Of a stretch of DNA of 31,277 nt, positions 1 to 6,288 are shown piece by piece (position 1 is the first letter of the stretch; each line of letters starts with the position of its first letter). The position numbers and the translations under genes are program-made. Origin of the DNA: a virus; IMG/VR virus record IMGVR_UViG_3300035190_000070, positions 1-31,277 of that record; one strand, given 5' to 3'. The notes under the pieces were generated by a model. That model worked only from the letters and a program-made list of their open reading frames with translations. It had not been told where the DNA came from and made no database searches.

Positions 1-127
1 TTTGCATATTTTTTAAAATCAGTTTTACAAATGTCTATGTGACTATCAGCGTTTGGAAAATAATAGTCTAATACTTTACGAGGGAACTCCATCCATTCGC
101 AATGGAATACGTTATCCCAACCCATCC
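1..127. repeat. Terminal direct repeat, left copy (contig circularity)
   Basis: Bases 1-127 are identical to bases 31151-31277. The repeat sits inside the cytosine methyltransferase gene and the reading frame continues exactly across the join, so the two ends are the same place on a circular (or circularly permuted) molecule of 31,150 bp. A 127-base overlap equals a commonly used maximum assembler k-mer, so I read it as an assembly overlap and not as a biological terminal repeat. Confidence 0.95.
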
Positions 128-182
128 ACTCAGCAGCAAGATCAAAGCCTCCTATACCTGAGAATAAACTTCCGTGCCTCAT
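1..182 (-). CDS. DNA (cytosine-5) methyltransferase, N-terminal part (start of wrapped gene)
   Basis: This is the 5' end of the methyltransferase continued at 30487-31277. The start at 182 gives MRHGSLFSGIGGFDLAAEW, placing SAM-binding motif I right at the N-terminus as in small phage Dcm-type enzymes. The ATG (182-180) overlaps the TGA of the DnaB-like gene (181-179) as ATGA, so translation is probably coupled to the helicase. Bases 1-127 duplicate 31151-31277. The start is well supported by the family motif and the overlap. Confidence 0.92.
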   Translation of the reverse strand, partial: MRHGSLFSGIGGFDLAAEWMGWDNVFHCEWMEFPRKVLDYYFPNADSHIDICKTDFKKYA

Positions 183-1408
183 AGTATTTCTTTATATCGT
201 GTGTATCTTCCTTCAAATGACATCGGAACAGATACGCATTGCCCATGTCTATTCTTGCCTATAATTAACTCAGCATCCATTTCAATCTCAGGTTTATCAT
301 CTGAATAATACGCTGGTCTAAATGGAAATAAAACAATATCAGCATCCTGTTCAATTTGACCACTCTCTCTTAAATCTGAAAGCATTGGTTTCTTTTCAGC
401 TCTTTTTTCAGTTTCTCTTGAAAGTTGTGCAAGTGCTATTATTGTTATTCCTAACTCCTTTGCCAAAAGTTTAAGAGTTCTGCTGATGTGTGCAATCTCT
501 TGCTCTCTTACTTTCTGATGGCTTTTAATTAACTGCATATAATCAATGAAAACTATATCAAGACCATGTTTAGCCTTGTGAAGTTTTATCTTTGCTACAA
601 TGTCGTTTATATCACTATTGCTGCCATCATCAAGAAAGAAGTCCATATTCATTCCGTAAAGTTGCTCTGTGATTTGTTTTAAATCAGTTTCTGTTAATCT
701 CGCACTTCTGATTTTGTAGTTTTCTACATTCGCAATAAACGAAAGATATCTTTTTGCAAGTTCCTCTTTTGACATCTCAAGAGAAATAAATAGAACCTTT
801 GCAAGTCTACAGGAGTCAATGGCAAGTGAAAGAGCTATTGCAGTTTTTCCGCTTCCAGGTCTACCTGCTATTACAACCATGTTGCCCTTATTCCAACCTC
901 CTATATATTTGTCAAGGTATTTCCATCCTGTGCTTATGCCTGTCATGTTAGTTCCTCTTTGAACTGCCTCGTATAAAGTGTCAATTACATTTCCTGCAAC
1001 TGAAGAAATTACTTTTGCTTTCTGACCAACACTTACGGTGTTTTCTTGAAGCATTAAATTTATGTCGCTTATTATTTCGTTTAGATCACGGTCATAATTA
1101 AAATAAGCCATCTTAGATTGTATGTTGTTTTTCTTGTAAGCAATCTCAATCTGAAGAATCTCTTTTTCTAAATTGACATTTGTCGTTACAACATTTTGCA
1201 TGGTTGCAATCTCTCTGATATGTTCCCGGTGGCGTAAACCAATAGAGGATAAACTTACAGGCTCATTACTCATATATAACTCTTGCATTGTAGTTACAAC
1301 GTCTTTTCTAAATGAGCTAAACCATTGAGGGTTTAATTTCATTATAAAGTTGTGTGCATCAGGATAAAGAAACATTTGTCCTATTATGCTATTTTCTATT
1401 TCAATCAT
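179..1408 (-). CDS. dnaB: Replicative DNA helicase, DnaB-like
   Basis: DnaB-family replicative helicase of 409 residues, which unwinds the fork 5'-3' as a hexamer. An N-terminal alpha-helical domain (about 1-100) resembles the DnaB N domain. A linker precedes the RecA-like ATPase core, with Walker A GRPGSGKT (182-189), the SLEMS segment after strand 2 (209-213), Walker B-like DIVFIDYMQLI (about 284-294) and QLSRETEKR arginine-rich motif (about 328-336). It follows the DUF6291 gene with an 8-base overlap and precedes the cytosine methyltransferase with an ATGA overlap. No primase or polymerase is seen in the genome, so host enzymes presumably supply those steps. It is shorter than the E. coli protein, as usual for phage versions. 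Confidence 0.95.
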   Translation of the reverse strand: MIEIENSIIGQMFLYPDAHNFIMKLNPQWFSSFRKDVVTTMQELYMSNEPVSLSSIGLRHREHIREIATMQNVVTTNVNLEKEILQIEIAYKKNNIQSKMAYFNYDRDLNEIISDINLMLQENTVSVGQKAKVISSVAGNVIDTLYEAVQRGTNMTGISTGWKYLDKYIGGWNKGNMVVIAGRPGSGKTAIALSLAIDSCRLAKVLFISLEMSKEELAKRYLSFIANVENYKIRSARLTETDLKQITEQLYGMNMDFFLDDGSNSDINDIVAKIKLHKAKHGLDIVFIDYMQLIKSHQKVREQEIAHISRTLKLLAKELGITIIALAQLSRETEKRAEKKPMLSDLRESGQIEQDADIVLFPFRPAYYSDDKPEIEMDAELIIGKNRHGQCVSVPMSFEGRYTRYKEIL

Positions 1409-1961
1409 CTAAAGTTGCTCTTTTATGTGTTATCGTTGGTGTTTGCAAAGTTATCTTTTTTGGTGGATAAATACCGCTGTAATTATTTGCTATGCTATAC
1501 TCTACAGCGTTTGTAAAGTCTATAGGGTTCGGATAATCTTTAACGATTGTTTTCTTCAATGCTTCAAGTCCAGTAGGTTTATACGTTTGCTTTTTCTCTT
1601 TCTTATACTGAAGCCATAAATTCAAACTCTCTTTGTATTCTTTTACATTATCATTATCATTTACATTAGCTTTTACTTTGCTTTCGTTTAGGTTATGTTT
1701 AGGTTCTATTTTGGTTTCATTTAGGTTTTCTTTTGCTTTCTTTGGTCTACCTCCTTTATTGCCATTTGCATACTTACGCAAATTTGCATCTAATTGAGGT
1801 TTAATAAGTTTAAAGATTGTAGATGGCAAACCAGTTAAATCAATTTGATTTTGGTTTAATCCATACTCAAAAACTGCTTCCCAAACTTTCGCTTGGTGTA
1901 GTGGCTCAAGCTCTTTGATAGCATCATAGAACGAGCGGTAAATTATCATTGACTCTCTCAT
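1401..1961 (-). CDS. DUF6291-domain replication protein, possible helicase loader
   Basis: Protein of 186 residues. The N-terminal half has the layout of DUF6291, a domain common in Bacteroidota phages and mobile elements: IYRSFYDAIKEL near the start, LIKPQLDANLRKYANGNKGG at about 53-72. A low-complexity Asn/Lys/Glu linker follows (about 75-105). The C-terminal part (LWLQYKKEKKQTYKPTG, about 116-132) resembles the C-terminal segment of DnaD-like or helicase-loader proteins. Its place directly before DnaB, overlapping by 8 bases, fits helicase loading; that role is inferred. Two starts compete: ATG at 1961 (MRESMIIY) and ATG at 1949 (MIIYRSF). If 1949 is used, the GAGAGAG just upstream could act as a weak Shine-Dalgarno site. 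The gene is preceded by a promoter and a strongly structured leader. Confidence 0.8.
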   Translation of the reverse strand: MRESMIIYRSFYDAIKELEPLHQAKVWEAVFEYGLNQNQIDLTGLPSTIFKLIKPQLDANLRKYANGNKGGRPKKAKENLNETKIEPKHNLNESKVKANVNDNDNVKEYKESLNLWLQYKKEKKQTYKPTGLEALKKTIVKDYPNPIDFTNAVEYSIANNYSGIYPPKKITLQTPTITHKRATLDD

Positions 1962-1982
1962 AAATAAAAAATGCCCATAGAA

Positions 1983-2053
1983 AATAGATGTGAGAGAGAC
2001 ATCTATTAACTACAGGCAAATATCTTTTAAACTTAACCATCTCTCTCATGGTT
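1983..2053 (-). promoter_or_regulatory. Two-hairpin leader with complementary loops before the replication operon
   Basis: The leader transcript between the 2118-2148 promoter and the DUF6291 start can form two perfect hairpins. Hairpin A (2053-2035): stem AACCAT/ATGGTT, 7-base loop GAGAGAG. Hairpin B (2007-1983): stem AATAGATGT/ACATCTATT, 9 bp, 7-base loop CTCTCTC. The two loops are exactly complementary, so they could kiss or rearrange. A further CTCTCTC lies upstream (2080-2074), and a further GAGAGAG lies at the start codon itself (1959-1953, within ATGAGAGAG). Thus four alternating complementary 7-mers could switch start-site access. An alternative is a DNA-level role (origin or protein-binding repeats). 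Structures are read by eye, not by folding software. Confidence 0.6.
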
Positions 2054-2117
2054 GTGTTTGTTGCTATTTAAAAGAGAGAGCAGCAGGTGCAGTACTACTC
2101 CCTCTGATTTGGTGTAT

Positions 2118-2148
2118 GCAAATATAGTTAATTATTTTATAATTGCAA
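2118..2148 (-). promoter_or_regulatory. Bacteroidota-type promoter for the replication operon
   Basis: On the minus strand, TTG at 2148-2146 is followed after a 19-base A/T-rich spacer by TATATTTGC at 2126-2118. This matches the Bacteroidota housekeeping consensus (-33 TTG-type element and -7 TAnnTTTG). The TTG begins immediately after the HNH gene's stop codon. Transcription would start near 2113, giving a leader of about 150 bases to the DUF6291 gene. This is the best promoter match seen in the window. Confidence 0.65.
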
Positions 2149-2778
2149 TTATCTACCATTTTCTTTGTGCCATTTTCGGTGGCATTGTCCACATAAAGTA
2201 ACCCCATTGTTTACATCAAATCTTAATGATTCATTGTCTTTATAGGGCTTTATATGATGAGCGTGTAAATCATAGACGCTATTACATTCAGTGCATTTAC
2301 CGTCTCTTAACTTTACCAGAGAAGCCCAAGCAACTTGATTAAATCCTCTTTTATTTTTGGAGGTTTTTGGAGTTACACTCTTTTTGTAAATTTGTTTTAA
2401 AACTACTGTTTTCGGTTTTATTTCTAATAACCAATTTAATTCATTTACAACGCGACTTAAAACTTGGGTAGATGATTCAGTATTTACATTGGATAATCTT
2501 ATATGTGCATCAGTTGGTTCAAATGCTACTAATGGTATTAAATCTCGTTCATAGAATTCTTCATCTTGTTCAGACCAAACTTCTTCTTGGTGTATAATAC
2601 CTTCATAATCAAATATTTCGCAGCAATTATAAACATCGTGTAAATCCTTAAATAAATGAGCATATTTAGTTGGAACTGCAATAGCCTCTAATTCTGGACC
2701 ACCAAAATGATCCTGTATTGTAATTAAATAATCTTGATACTCGTATTGTTCAAATACTTTTATTTCAACTATCGGCAT
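2149..2778 (-). CDS. HNH endonuclease with N-terminal domain of unknown function
   Basis: Protein of 209 residues. The C-terminal about 60 residues form a classic HNH nuclease module: a Cys pair (KCTEC, about 160-164), then YDLHAHHIKPYKDN with the catalytic histidines (about 168-181), then NNGVTLCGQCHRKWH with the second Cys pair (about 190-204). The N-terminal 140 residues are acidic and not recognised. It could be a free-standing homing nuclease or a phage nuclease acting on host or phage DNA. It ends right before the replication promoter and is separated by one base from the upstream 70-residue protein gene. Confidence 0.8.
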   Translation of the reverse strand: MPIVEIKVFEQYEYQDYLITIQDHFGGPELEAIAVPTKYAHLFKDLHDVYNCCEIFDYEGIIHQEEVWSEQDEEFYERDLIPLVAFEPTDAHIRLSNVNTESSTQVLSRVVNELNWLLEIKPKTVVLKQIYKKSVTPKTSKNKRGFNQVAWASLVKLRDGKCTECNSVYDLHAHHIKPYKDNESLRFDVNNGVTLCGQCHRKWHKENGR

Positions 2779-2779
2779 A

Positions 2780-2992
2780 TCATTCTTCTTTATTTTCCAA
2801 CTGAATAAATCCAGTATGTCGATTACTTCCCATTTCTTTTAAAAATTGCACTTCTACTTTTGCGGAGTTAATGATTACCTGTGCAACCTCGCTGATTGCT
2901 CTTGCCTTCTCTATTTCCATGTCTCCGTCTTTAAGCATTTCAATAGTTTCAAATAGATGATGTCTCAGGTCTTGAATTTTGTCTTTTGCCAT
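2780..2992 (-). CDS. Small conserved phage protein, helical
   Basis: Hypothetical protein of 70 residues beginning MAKDKIQDLRHHLFETIEML. The central segment (AISEVAQVIINSAKVEVQFL, about 32-51) is amphipathic helix; this pattern recurs in short phage early proteins, but I know no defined function. The start overlaps the end of the 3578-2949 HNH gene by 44 bases in another frame, and both frames look genuine. The A-rich, charged composition and early position suggest a regulatory or replication accessory role, which is only inferred. Confidence 0.75.
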   Translation of the reverse strand: MAKDKIQDLRHHLFETIEMLKDGDMEIEKARAISEVAQVIINSAKVEVQFLKEMGSNRHTGFIQLENKEE

Positions 2993-3578
2993 GTTCTGTT
3001 ATTATTCTTGTTATGTTCTTTTTTAAATGTATTACTTCCTGTAATTCCTCAGGTAAATGTACCCAGTGATTGCGTTGCATATGTTCCTGACGTGAAATTA
3101 GTTTTAGATTTGAGATATCCAAGTTCTTTGGATTTCGGTCTAAAAATATAACTACTTCGTAAGGATCTAATTTAATGCCGTGATGCTCTTCGTATATAAT
3201 TCTATGCTTAGGTCTATACTTCCCCTTGTGCTTTATTTCAATATAACCGTCTTTGCTTATCCTTTCTGTGCCTTCAGGTTTCCAATTATGAGGCTTGTGA
3301 CCTTTTGGAAACTGAGTTTCTTTGCCACCTATTTGAATGCCTTTTTTACCTTTGTTCCAGCTTGTCATACCCTTTTTGAACTGAGTAGGTATATTTGGCT
3401 TTACATTGTAGCAATGGACTTTCTTAAACTCTTCTGACCTTGCTATGTTGTAACGCTGAGCAGCACAGTAAACAACGTGTCTCTTTGTTCCAAAGTATTG
3501 ACAAATTTCGTCAATGTGCGTTTCAATGTATAACTCTCTGAGTTTATCAATTTTCTCTGGTGTCCACCGAAATCTCAT
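2949..3578 (-). CDS. HNH endonuclease with N-terminal HTH-like and NUMOD3-like segments
   Basis: Protein of 209 residues. The first about 45 residues (RFRWTPEKIDKLRELYIETH) look like a SANT/HTH DNA-binding segment. QFKKGMTSWNKGKKG (about 67-81) and QFPKGHKPHNW resemble NUMOD3-type Gly/Lys motifs of homing nucleases. The HNH_3-type core follows: KHRIIYEEHHGIKLDP (about 124-139), VVIFLDRNPKNLDISNLKLIS (about 142-162) and a final RQEHMQRN. It probably cuts DNA at defined sites. It overlaps the upstream gene by 32 bases and the downstream gene by 44 bases, consistent with insertion into a tightly packed operon. Confidence 0.82.
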   Translation of the reverse strand: MRFRWTPEKIDKLRELYIETHIDEICQYFGTKRHVVYCAAQRYNIARSEEFKKVHCYNVKPNIPTQFKKGMTSWNKGKKGIQIGGKETQFPKGHKPHNWKPEGTERISKDGYIEIKHKGKYRPKHRIIYEEHHGIKLDPYEVVIFLDRNPKNLDISNLKLISRQEHMQRNHWVHLPEELQEVIHLKKNITRIITEHGKRQNSRPETSSI

Positions 3579-3870
3579 AGCCTAAATCTTGTTTAACCTT
3601 GTCCTGTTCTTCTAATCTCTTTTGATAGCGTTCACCTCTTAAATGAGGGTAGTTCATTTGTAGTTTGCGTCTTATTCTTGAAATGGTTGAAGCGTTGGTC
3701 ACTTTGCCCTGATAAAGCATATTGAAAAATTCATGCGTTTTGTAGGCATAATTATCGTTGTCGTTCATTTCCATTTTCCAAAATTCAACGAGTAAAACAT
3801 TATCGTTGTCTCTTGCTTCTGAGTGGTTGAGCAAAACTGCTGCTACTCTTTGTTCAATTAGTTTATTCAT
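3547..3870 (-). CDS. Hypothetical early protein with HTH-like C-terminal half
   Basis: Protein of 107 residues, MNKLIEQRVAAVLLNHSEAR at the N-terminus. The segment VTNASTISRIRRKLQMNYP (about 57-75) looks like a helix-turn-helix or winged-helix recognition region, followed by a basic tail. A strong Shine-Dalgarno sequence (GGAGGT at 3881-3876) lies five bases before the ATG, unusual for a Flavobacteriia-like genome. Possible DNA-binding early protein; exact role unknown. Confidence 0.72.
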   Translation of the reverse strand: MNKLIEQRVAAVLLNHSEARDNDNVLLVEFWKMEMNDNDNYAYKTHEFFNMLYQGKVTNASTISRIRRKLQMNYPHLRGERYQKRLEEQDKVKQDLGYEISVDTREN

Positions 3871-3886
3871 TTGTTACCTCCGTATG

Positions 3887-4093
3887 TTATTTTACTAAAT
3901 TGTGTGAATACCATGCTAAATCAAAAGCCCATGTAGGTGTTATTGGTTCTTTAAAATAGATAACCCAAAAATCAGCTGAGCCACCATAACCAAAGTCAGG
4001 ATCATTATATCTGCAATAGTCAATGGAACCATGCAGTAAATGACTTTTCATTACTGCGTTGTACTGTTGTGTGGTTAATAATAAGTGTTTCAT
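3887..4093 (-). CDS. Hypothetical small protein
   Basis: Protein of 68 residues rich in aromatic residues (GYGGSADFWVIYFKEPITP in the middle). No family recognised. The ATG overlaps the stop of the 76-residue membrane protein as ATGA (4093-4090), so it is co-translated. Its compact beta-rich appearance suggests a soluble globular protein, which is inference. Confidence 0.6.
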   Translation of the reverse strand: MKHLLLTTQQYNAVMKSHLLHGSIDYCRYNDPDFGYGGSADFWVIYFKEPITPTWAFDLAWYSHNLVK

Positions 4094-4320
4094 GATAATT
4101 TAGTTTTACCTCTGTACATTGTTTTTCTAACTTTAGCCTGGTGCTTCATTACCTCGTTAAAGTGAGCAGGATCAACATAAGGTCTTTCCTGCTCTTGGAA
4201 TGGTTCAGCTTCTTTTTGCTCTTGATTAAAATCTTGTACCTTGATAGCAAGATACCAAAGCAAGTACGCTATTGCAAAGAATAGAATACAAACGATTTGA
4301 AAATAGTGGTGTTGTGTCAT
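4090..4320 (-). CDS. Small single-pass membrane protein
   Basis: Protein of 76 residues with one N-terminal membrane segment (FQIVCILFFAIAYLLWYLAI, about 7-26). A charged cytoplasmic-looking tail rich in Glu and Gln and then Lys/Arg follows. No signal-peptidase motif is evident. It is the first gene after a candidate promoter at 4372-4380. Function unknown; early phage membrane proteins can act in superinfection exclusion or host takeover, but nothing here proves that. Confidence 0.65.
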   Translation of the reverse strand: MTQHHYFQIVCILFFAIAYLLWYLAIKVQDFNQEQKEAEPFQEQERPYVDPAHFNEVMKHQAKVRKTMYRGKTKLS

Positions 4321-4371
4321 GGTTCAAATATCTATCTAATTTCCTTAAATGCAAAATATTTTTTCAATATT

Positions 4372-4380
4372 GCAAAGATA
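4372..4380 (-). promoter_or_regulatory. Candidate TATCTTTGC promoter box
   Basis: On the minus strand TATCTTTGC matches TAnnTTTG perfectly. It lies in the only sizeable gap (4321-4381) of the early block, next to the exonuclease stop codon. No good TTG is seen at the expected -33 spacing, so it is weaker than the 2118-2148 promoter. It would give a leader of about 45 bases to the 4320 gene. Confidence 0.4.
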
Positions 4381-4381
4381 A

Positions 4382-5014
4382 TTACAATCTGATGACATTA
4401 TTTAACAACTCAGCAGCAGCATTTAGCTTCTCGTCTATCTCGTCTTGGACTAAATGACGTTCTATCTCTGCAACGTGAATCACCTTGCCTTGTGGCATTC
4501 GTGGATCGTAACTAACAAAGTAGCCTTTATCTAAATCCGCTGCAATCATTCCAAGTTGCATTTGCCAGTAATACTCAGGATGCAAAGCCTTTAAACTATC
4601 GGCATCGTAGATAGTAAAGTTTTTCAGGTGAATTGCTGAGTTATACGGGCATTTAATTTCTAAGATAGAATCTTTACTCAATCCGTCAGGAGAATAGCCG
4701 CTATTGTCTCCGTATGGTATAAAAACATACGTTTCACCTCCGTAATAGGTAAACTCATCAAATGTAATTCTTGCGAAATGGTTAAAGGCATCAGGTTCGT
4801 ATTGCTTACCCCATTCAAGGGCATCTCCGAAAATTGCTTTGCGTTGACCTGTGAGAATCTCTGCTGCTTTCTCGTATACGAAAGTCTCAGCAGTTTTGCT
4901 TAGTGTGTCACCGCTTCGAGAACTTCCCATCAGCTTGTGTATCTCAGAGGCAGTGAAGCGAGATAGTCTCGCCTCCTGCCAAAGTTCTTCCTGTTGTGTC
5001 AAAATAATTTCCAT
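4382..5014 (-). CDS. YqaJ-like phage recombination exonuclease
   Basis: Viral recombinase nuclease of the YqaJ/lambda-exonuclease (PD-(D/E)XK) type, 210 residues, which resects duplex ends 5'-3' for annealing. Motifs: SRFTASEIHKLMG (18-30), GDALEWGKQYEPDA (63-76) with the conserved Glu, SPDGL (108-112) supplying the catalytic Asp, ILEIKCPY (117-124) supplying the E-x-K pair, and YYWQMQLGM (about 147-155). It works with the ERF annealing protein two genes upstream, a standard two-component recombination pair. The gene has a clear GGAGGT Shine-Dalgarno site (5028-5023), and its ATG overlaps the upstream TAA by one base. Confidence 0.92.
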   Translation of the reverse strand: MEIILTQQEELWQEARLSRFTASEIHKLMGSSRSGDTLSKTAETFVYEKAAEILTGQRKAIFGDALEWGKQYEPDAFNHFARITFDEFTYYGGETYVFIPYGDNSGYSPDGLSKDSILEIKCPYNSAIHLKNFTIYDADSLKALHPEYYWQMQLGMIAADLDKGYFVSYDPRMPQGKVIHVAEIERHLVQDEIDEKLNAAAELLNNVIRL

Positions 5015-5283
5015 TATTTTTTACCTCCGATTATTTTATTACGCATCCACTCTGCTCCATAAATAAATGAAGGGGCAAAGGTAGATTGACTTTTTGCTTG
5101 TTCATATATTTCCTCATCACTTGGTAGTGGTACAGAGGTTAACAAATCAATCAAATCTTGATAATGTTTATTTGGAATGTAGATTCCATGTCTGCCTAAT
5201 GCTAACAAAATAACGCTATGCATCTGTTCTTCTGTGTATAGTTTCATATGTTCTGTAATTTCCATCCTTGTGATATCATTCAT
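5014..5283 (-). CDS. Hypothetical small protein of the recombination block
   Basis: Protein of 89 residues between the annealing protein and exonuclease genes. The ATG at 5283 overlaps the ERF stop (ATGA). A later in-frame Met (MEITEHMKLYTEEQM, residue 7) is an alternative start. The C-terminal part SFIYGAEWMRNKIIGGKK resembles the short tail seen in many Bacteroidota phage small proteins ending in AEWMR. Function unknown; position suggests a role linked to recombination or replication. Confidence 0.7.
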   Translation of the reverse strand: MNDITRMEITEHMKLYTEEQMHSVILLALGRHGIYIPNKHYQDLIDLLTSVPLPSDEEIYEQAKSQSTFAPSFIYGAEWMRNKIIGGKK

Positions 5284-5816
5284 TTAGTAGCGGTCAAAAT
5301 TGCAATGTTATCTGCACTTACAATGTACTTGTCAGTAACGTCAGAAATAGAACCGCCTTTTGCGATATGGTCAACTGCTTTCTTCCACAATGGGTGCTTA
5401 GGTGTCATCTCTTCTTTTACTGCTTTAACATGGTAGCCTGTGGCACTATTTGCGTCGTCGTCCTCTTGATTGAGATTAAAGATAGAAGCTAATGCGTAAC
5501 GTCTTGCGTAAGTAATTGCAGAGCCTTGTTGCTGAGGATTGTTTAAGTCCTTCATTCGCAATACTTGTTCACTCTGCATCCATTCGCCACTCTCAGCGTG
5601 ATAAACGGTAGTCACAAGACTATCCTCATTTGGGTGTTGTGTAACCAGTAGACCGCATTCTATCATAATAGGGTTAATGACTTCAAGAATAGCCGATAGG
5701 TCAGCGTAGTTCTTTTTAAAATGTCCATTAACAGCAGATTTCTTAACTGCTGATACTTTGGTTTGAAAGCAAAACATTGCTTTAGTTAGGTTTGTTATTT
5801 TCTCTGATGTTTTCAT
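5280..5816 (-). CDS. erf: ERF-family single-strand DNA annealing protein
   Basis: ERF superfamily recombination protein, 178 residues. Diagnostic features: KKNYADLSAILEVINPIM (34-51), a beta segment with LVTTVYHAESGEWMQSE (67-83), and QQQGSAITYARRYALASIFN (95-114) followed by the acidic EDDDAN. These are the core ERF motifs. It coats and anneals single strands made by the YqaJ-like exonuclease (4382-5014), supporting recombination-dependent replication or genome circularisation. Start overlaps the upstream gene stop as ATGA (5816-5813). Confidence 0.92.
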   Translation of the reverse strand: MKTSEKITNLTKAMFCFQTKVSAVKKSAVNGHFKKNYADLSAILEVINPIMIECGLLVTQHPNEDSLVTTVYHAESGEWMQSEQVLRMKDLNNPQQQGSAITYARRYALASIFNLNQEDDDANSATGYHVKAVKEEMTPKHPLWKKAVDHIAKGGSISDVTDKYIVSADNIAILTATK

Positions 5817-6055
5817 AGTGTTTCTTGAATTACTCTATATAGTTCGTGTTCTTTGATATGCTCTAAATCTACTCTATAAGTTACCTCGTAAGGACTGCTG
5901 TCGTCATCTTTAGAAATAACCTCTTCAAATTTCTTGAAATAGTGTTCAATTATTGCATCTTCAACTTCCATTCTGTCGTAGATAAAAGTAAAAGAGTCAT
6001 CAAATACTACTTGTACCTCTTTGTCGTGTACATACACGTTTACTTCAACTTTCAT
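5813..6055 (-). CDS. Hypothetical acidic early protein
   Basis: Protein of 80 residues starting MKVEVNVYVHDKEVQVVFDD; beta-strand-rich N-terminal half, acidic overall. No family recognised. It has a strong AGGAGGT Shine-Dalgarno site (6068-6062), and its ATG overlaps the stop of the HTH regulator gene (ATGA, 6055-6052). Co-transcribed with the recombination genes downstream. Confidence 0.7.
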   Translation of the reverse strand: MKVEVNVYVHDKEVQVVFDDSFTFIYDRMEVEDAIIEHYFKKFEEVISKDDDSSPYEVTYRVDLEHIKEHELYRVIQETL

Positions 6056-6231
6056 CGTGATACCTCCTCTAATGCAGTTTTAATAACCAACATAGCCTTT
6101 GGATTAATAACGTCACCGTCAAGATACTTGCGTACGGTAGGCATAGACACGCCTGTTTGCTCGGACACTCGCTTTACGAGTCCGTGCTTTCTTTTTACTT
6201 TAATAAGATTTATGATTTCTTGTAGTTCCAT
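6052..6231 (-). CDS. Tiny helix-turn-helix regulator
   Basis: Protein of 59 residues. It starts MELQEIINLIKVKRKHGLVK, then the HTH: VSEQTGVSMPTVRKYLDG (about 23-40), and ends in a short helix (AMLVIKTALEEV). The pattern fits a minimal XRE-like DNA-binding fold. It is the first gene of the early block and could be the early repressor or activator; no other candidate repressor exists in the genome. A TATCTTTGC promoter box ends only four bases before the ATG, so the mRNA may be leaderless. Too short for default ORF cut-offs but supported by the HTH, ATGA coupling and the promoter. Confidence 0.8.
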   Translation of the reverse strand: MELQEIINLIKVKRKHGLVKRVSEQTGVSMPTVRKYLDGDVINPKAMLVIKTALEEVSR

Positions 6232-6234
6232 GCA

Positions 6235-6265
6235 GCAAAGATAAAATAAATTTCCACAATAGAAA
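6235..6265 (-). promoter_or_regulatory. Early promoter, possibly giving a leaderless mRNA
   Basis: Minus-strand TATCTTTGC at 6243-6235 matches the Bacteroidota -7 box. TTTC at 6265-6262 sits 18 bases upstream as a weak -33 element (consensus TTTG). Start of transcription would fall at or within a base or two of the A of the HTH gene's ATG (6231). Confidence 0.5.
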
Positions 6266-6276
6266 AATATTTTTCT
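6261..6276. repeat. A/T palindrome, candidate operator
   Basis: AGAAAAATATTTTTCT is a perfect 16-base palindrome covering the -33 side of the HTH promoter. It is a plausible operator for autoregulation by the HTH protein. It lacks a G/C stem, so it is a poor terminator for the upstream HK97 gp10-like gene. Confidence 0.35.
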
Positions 6277-6288
6277 TTATTGACAGAA

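Noticed and set aside
1-127. Terminal repeat as a true phage direct terminal repeat
   Set aside because: Length equals a standard assembly k-mer and the repeat lies inside a continuous gene; an assembly overlap explains it. Read-depth doubling would be needed to claim a biological repeat.
1445-1453. TAACTTTGC box inside the DUF6291 coding region
   Set aside because: No -33 element and mid-gene position; chance match.
1463-1471. DnaA-box-like sequences (near 1463, 6250, 29905)
   Set aside because: Each differs from TTWTNCACA at one base, they do not cluster, and A/T-rich DNA gives such matches by chance.
6261-6276. A/T palindrome as a terminator
   Set aside because: Stem is pure A/T apart from one G/C pair and has no loop; better as an operator candidate.
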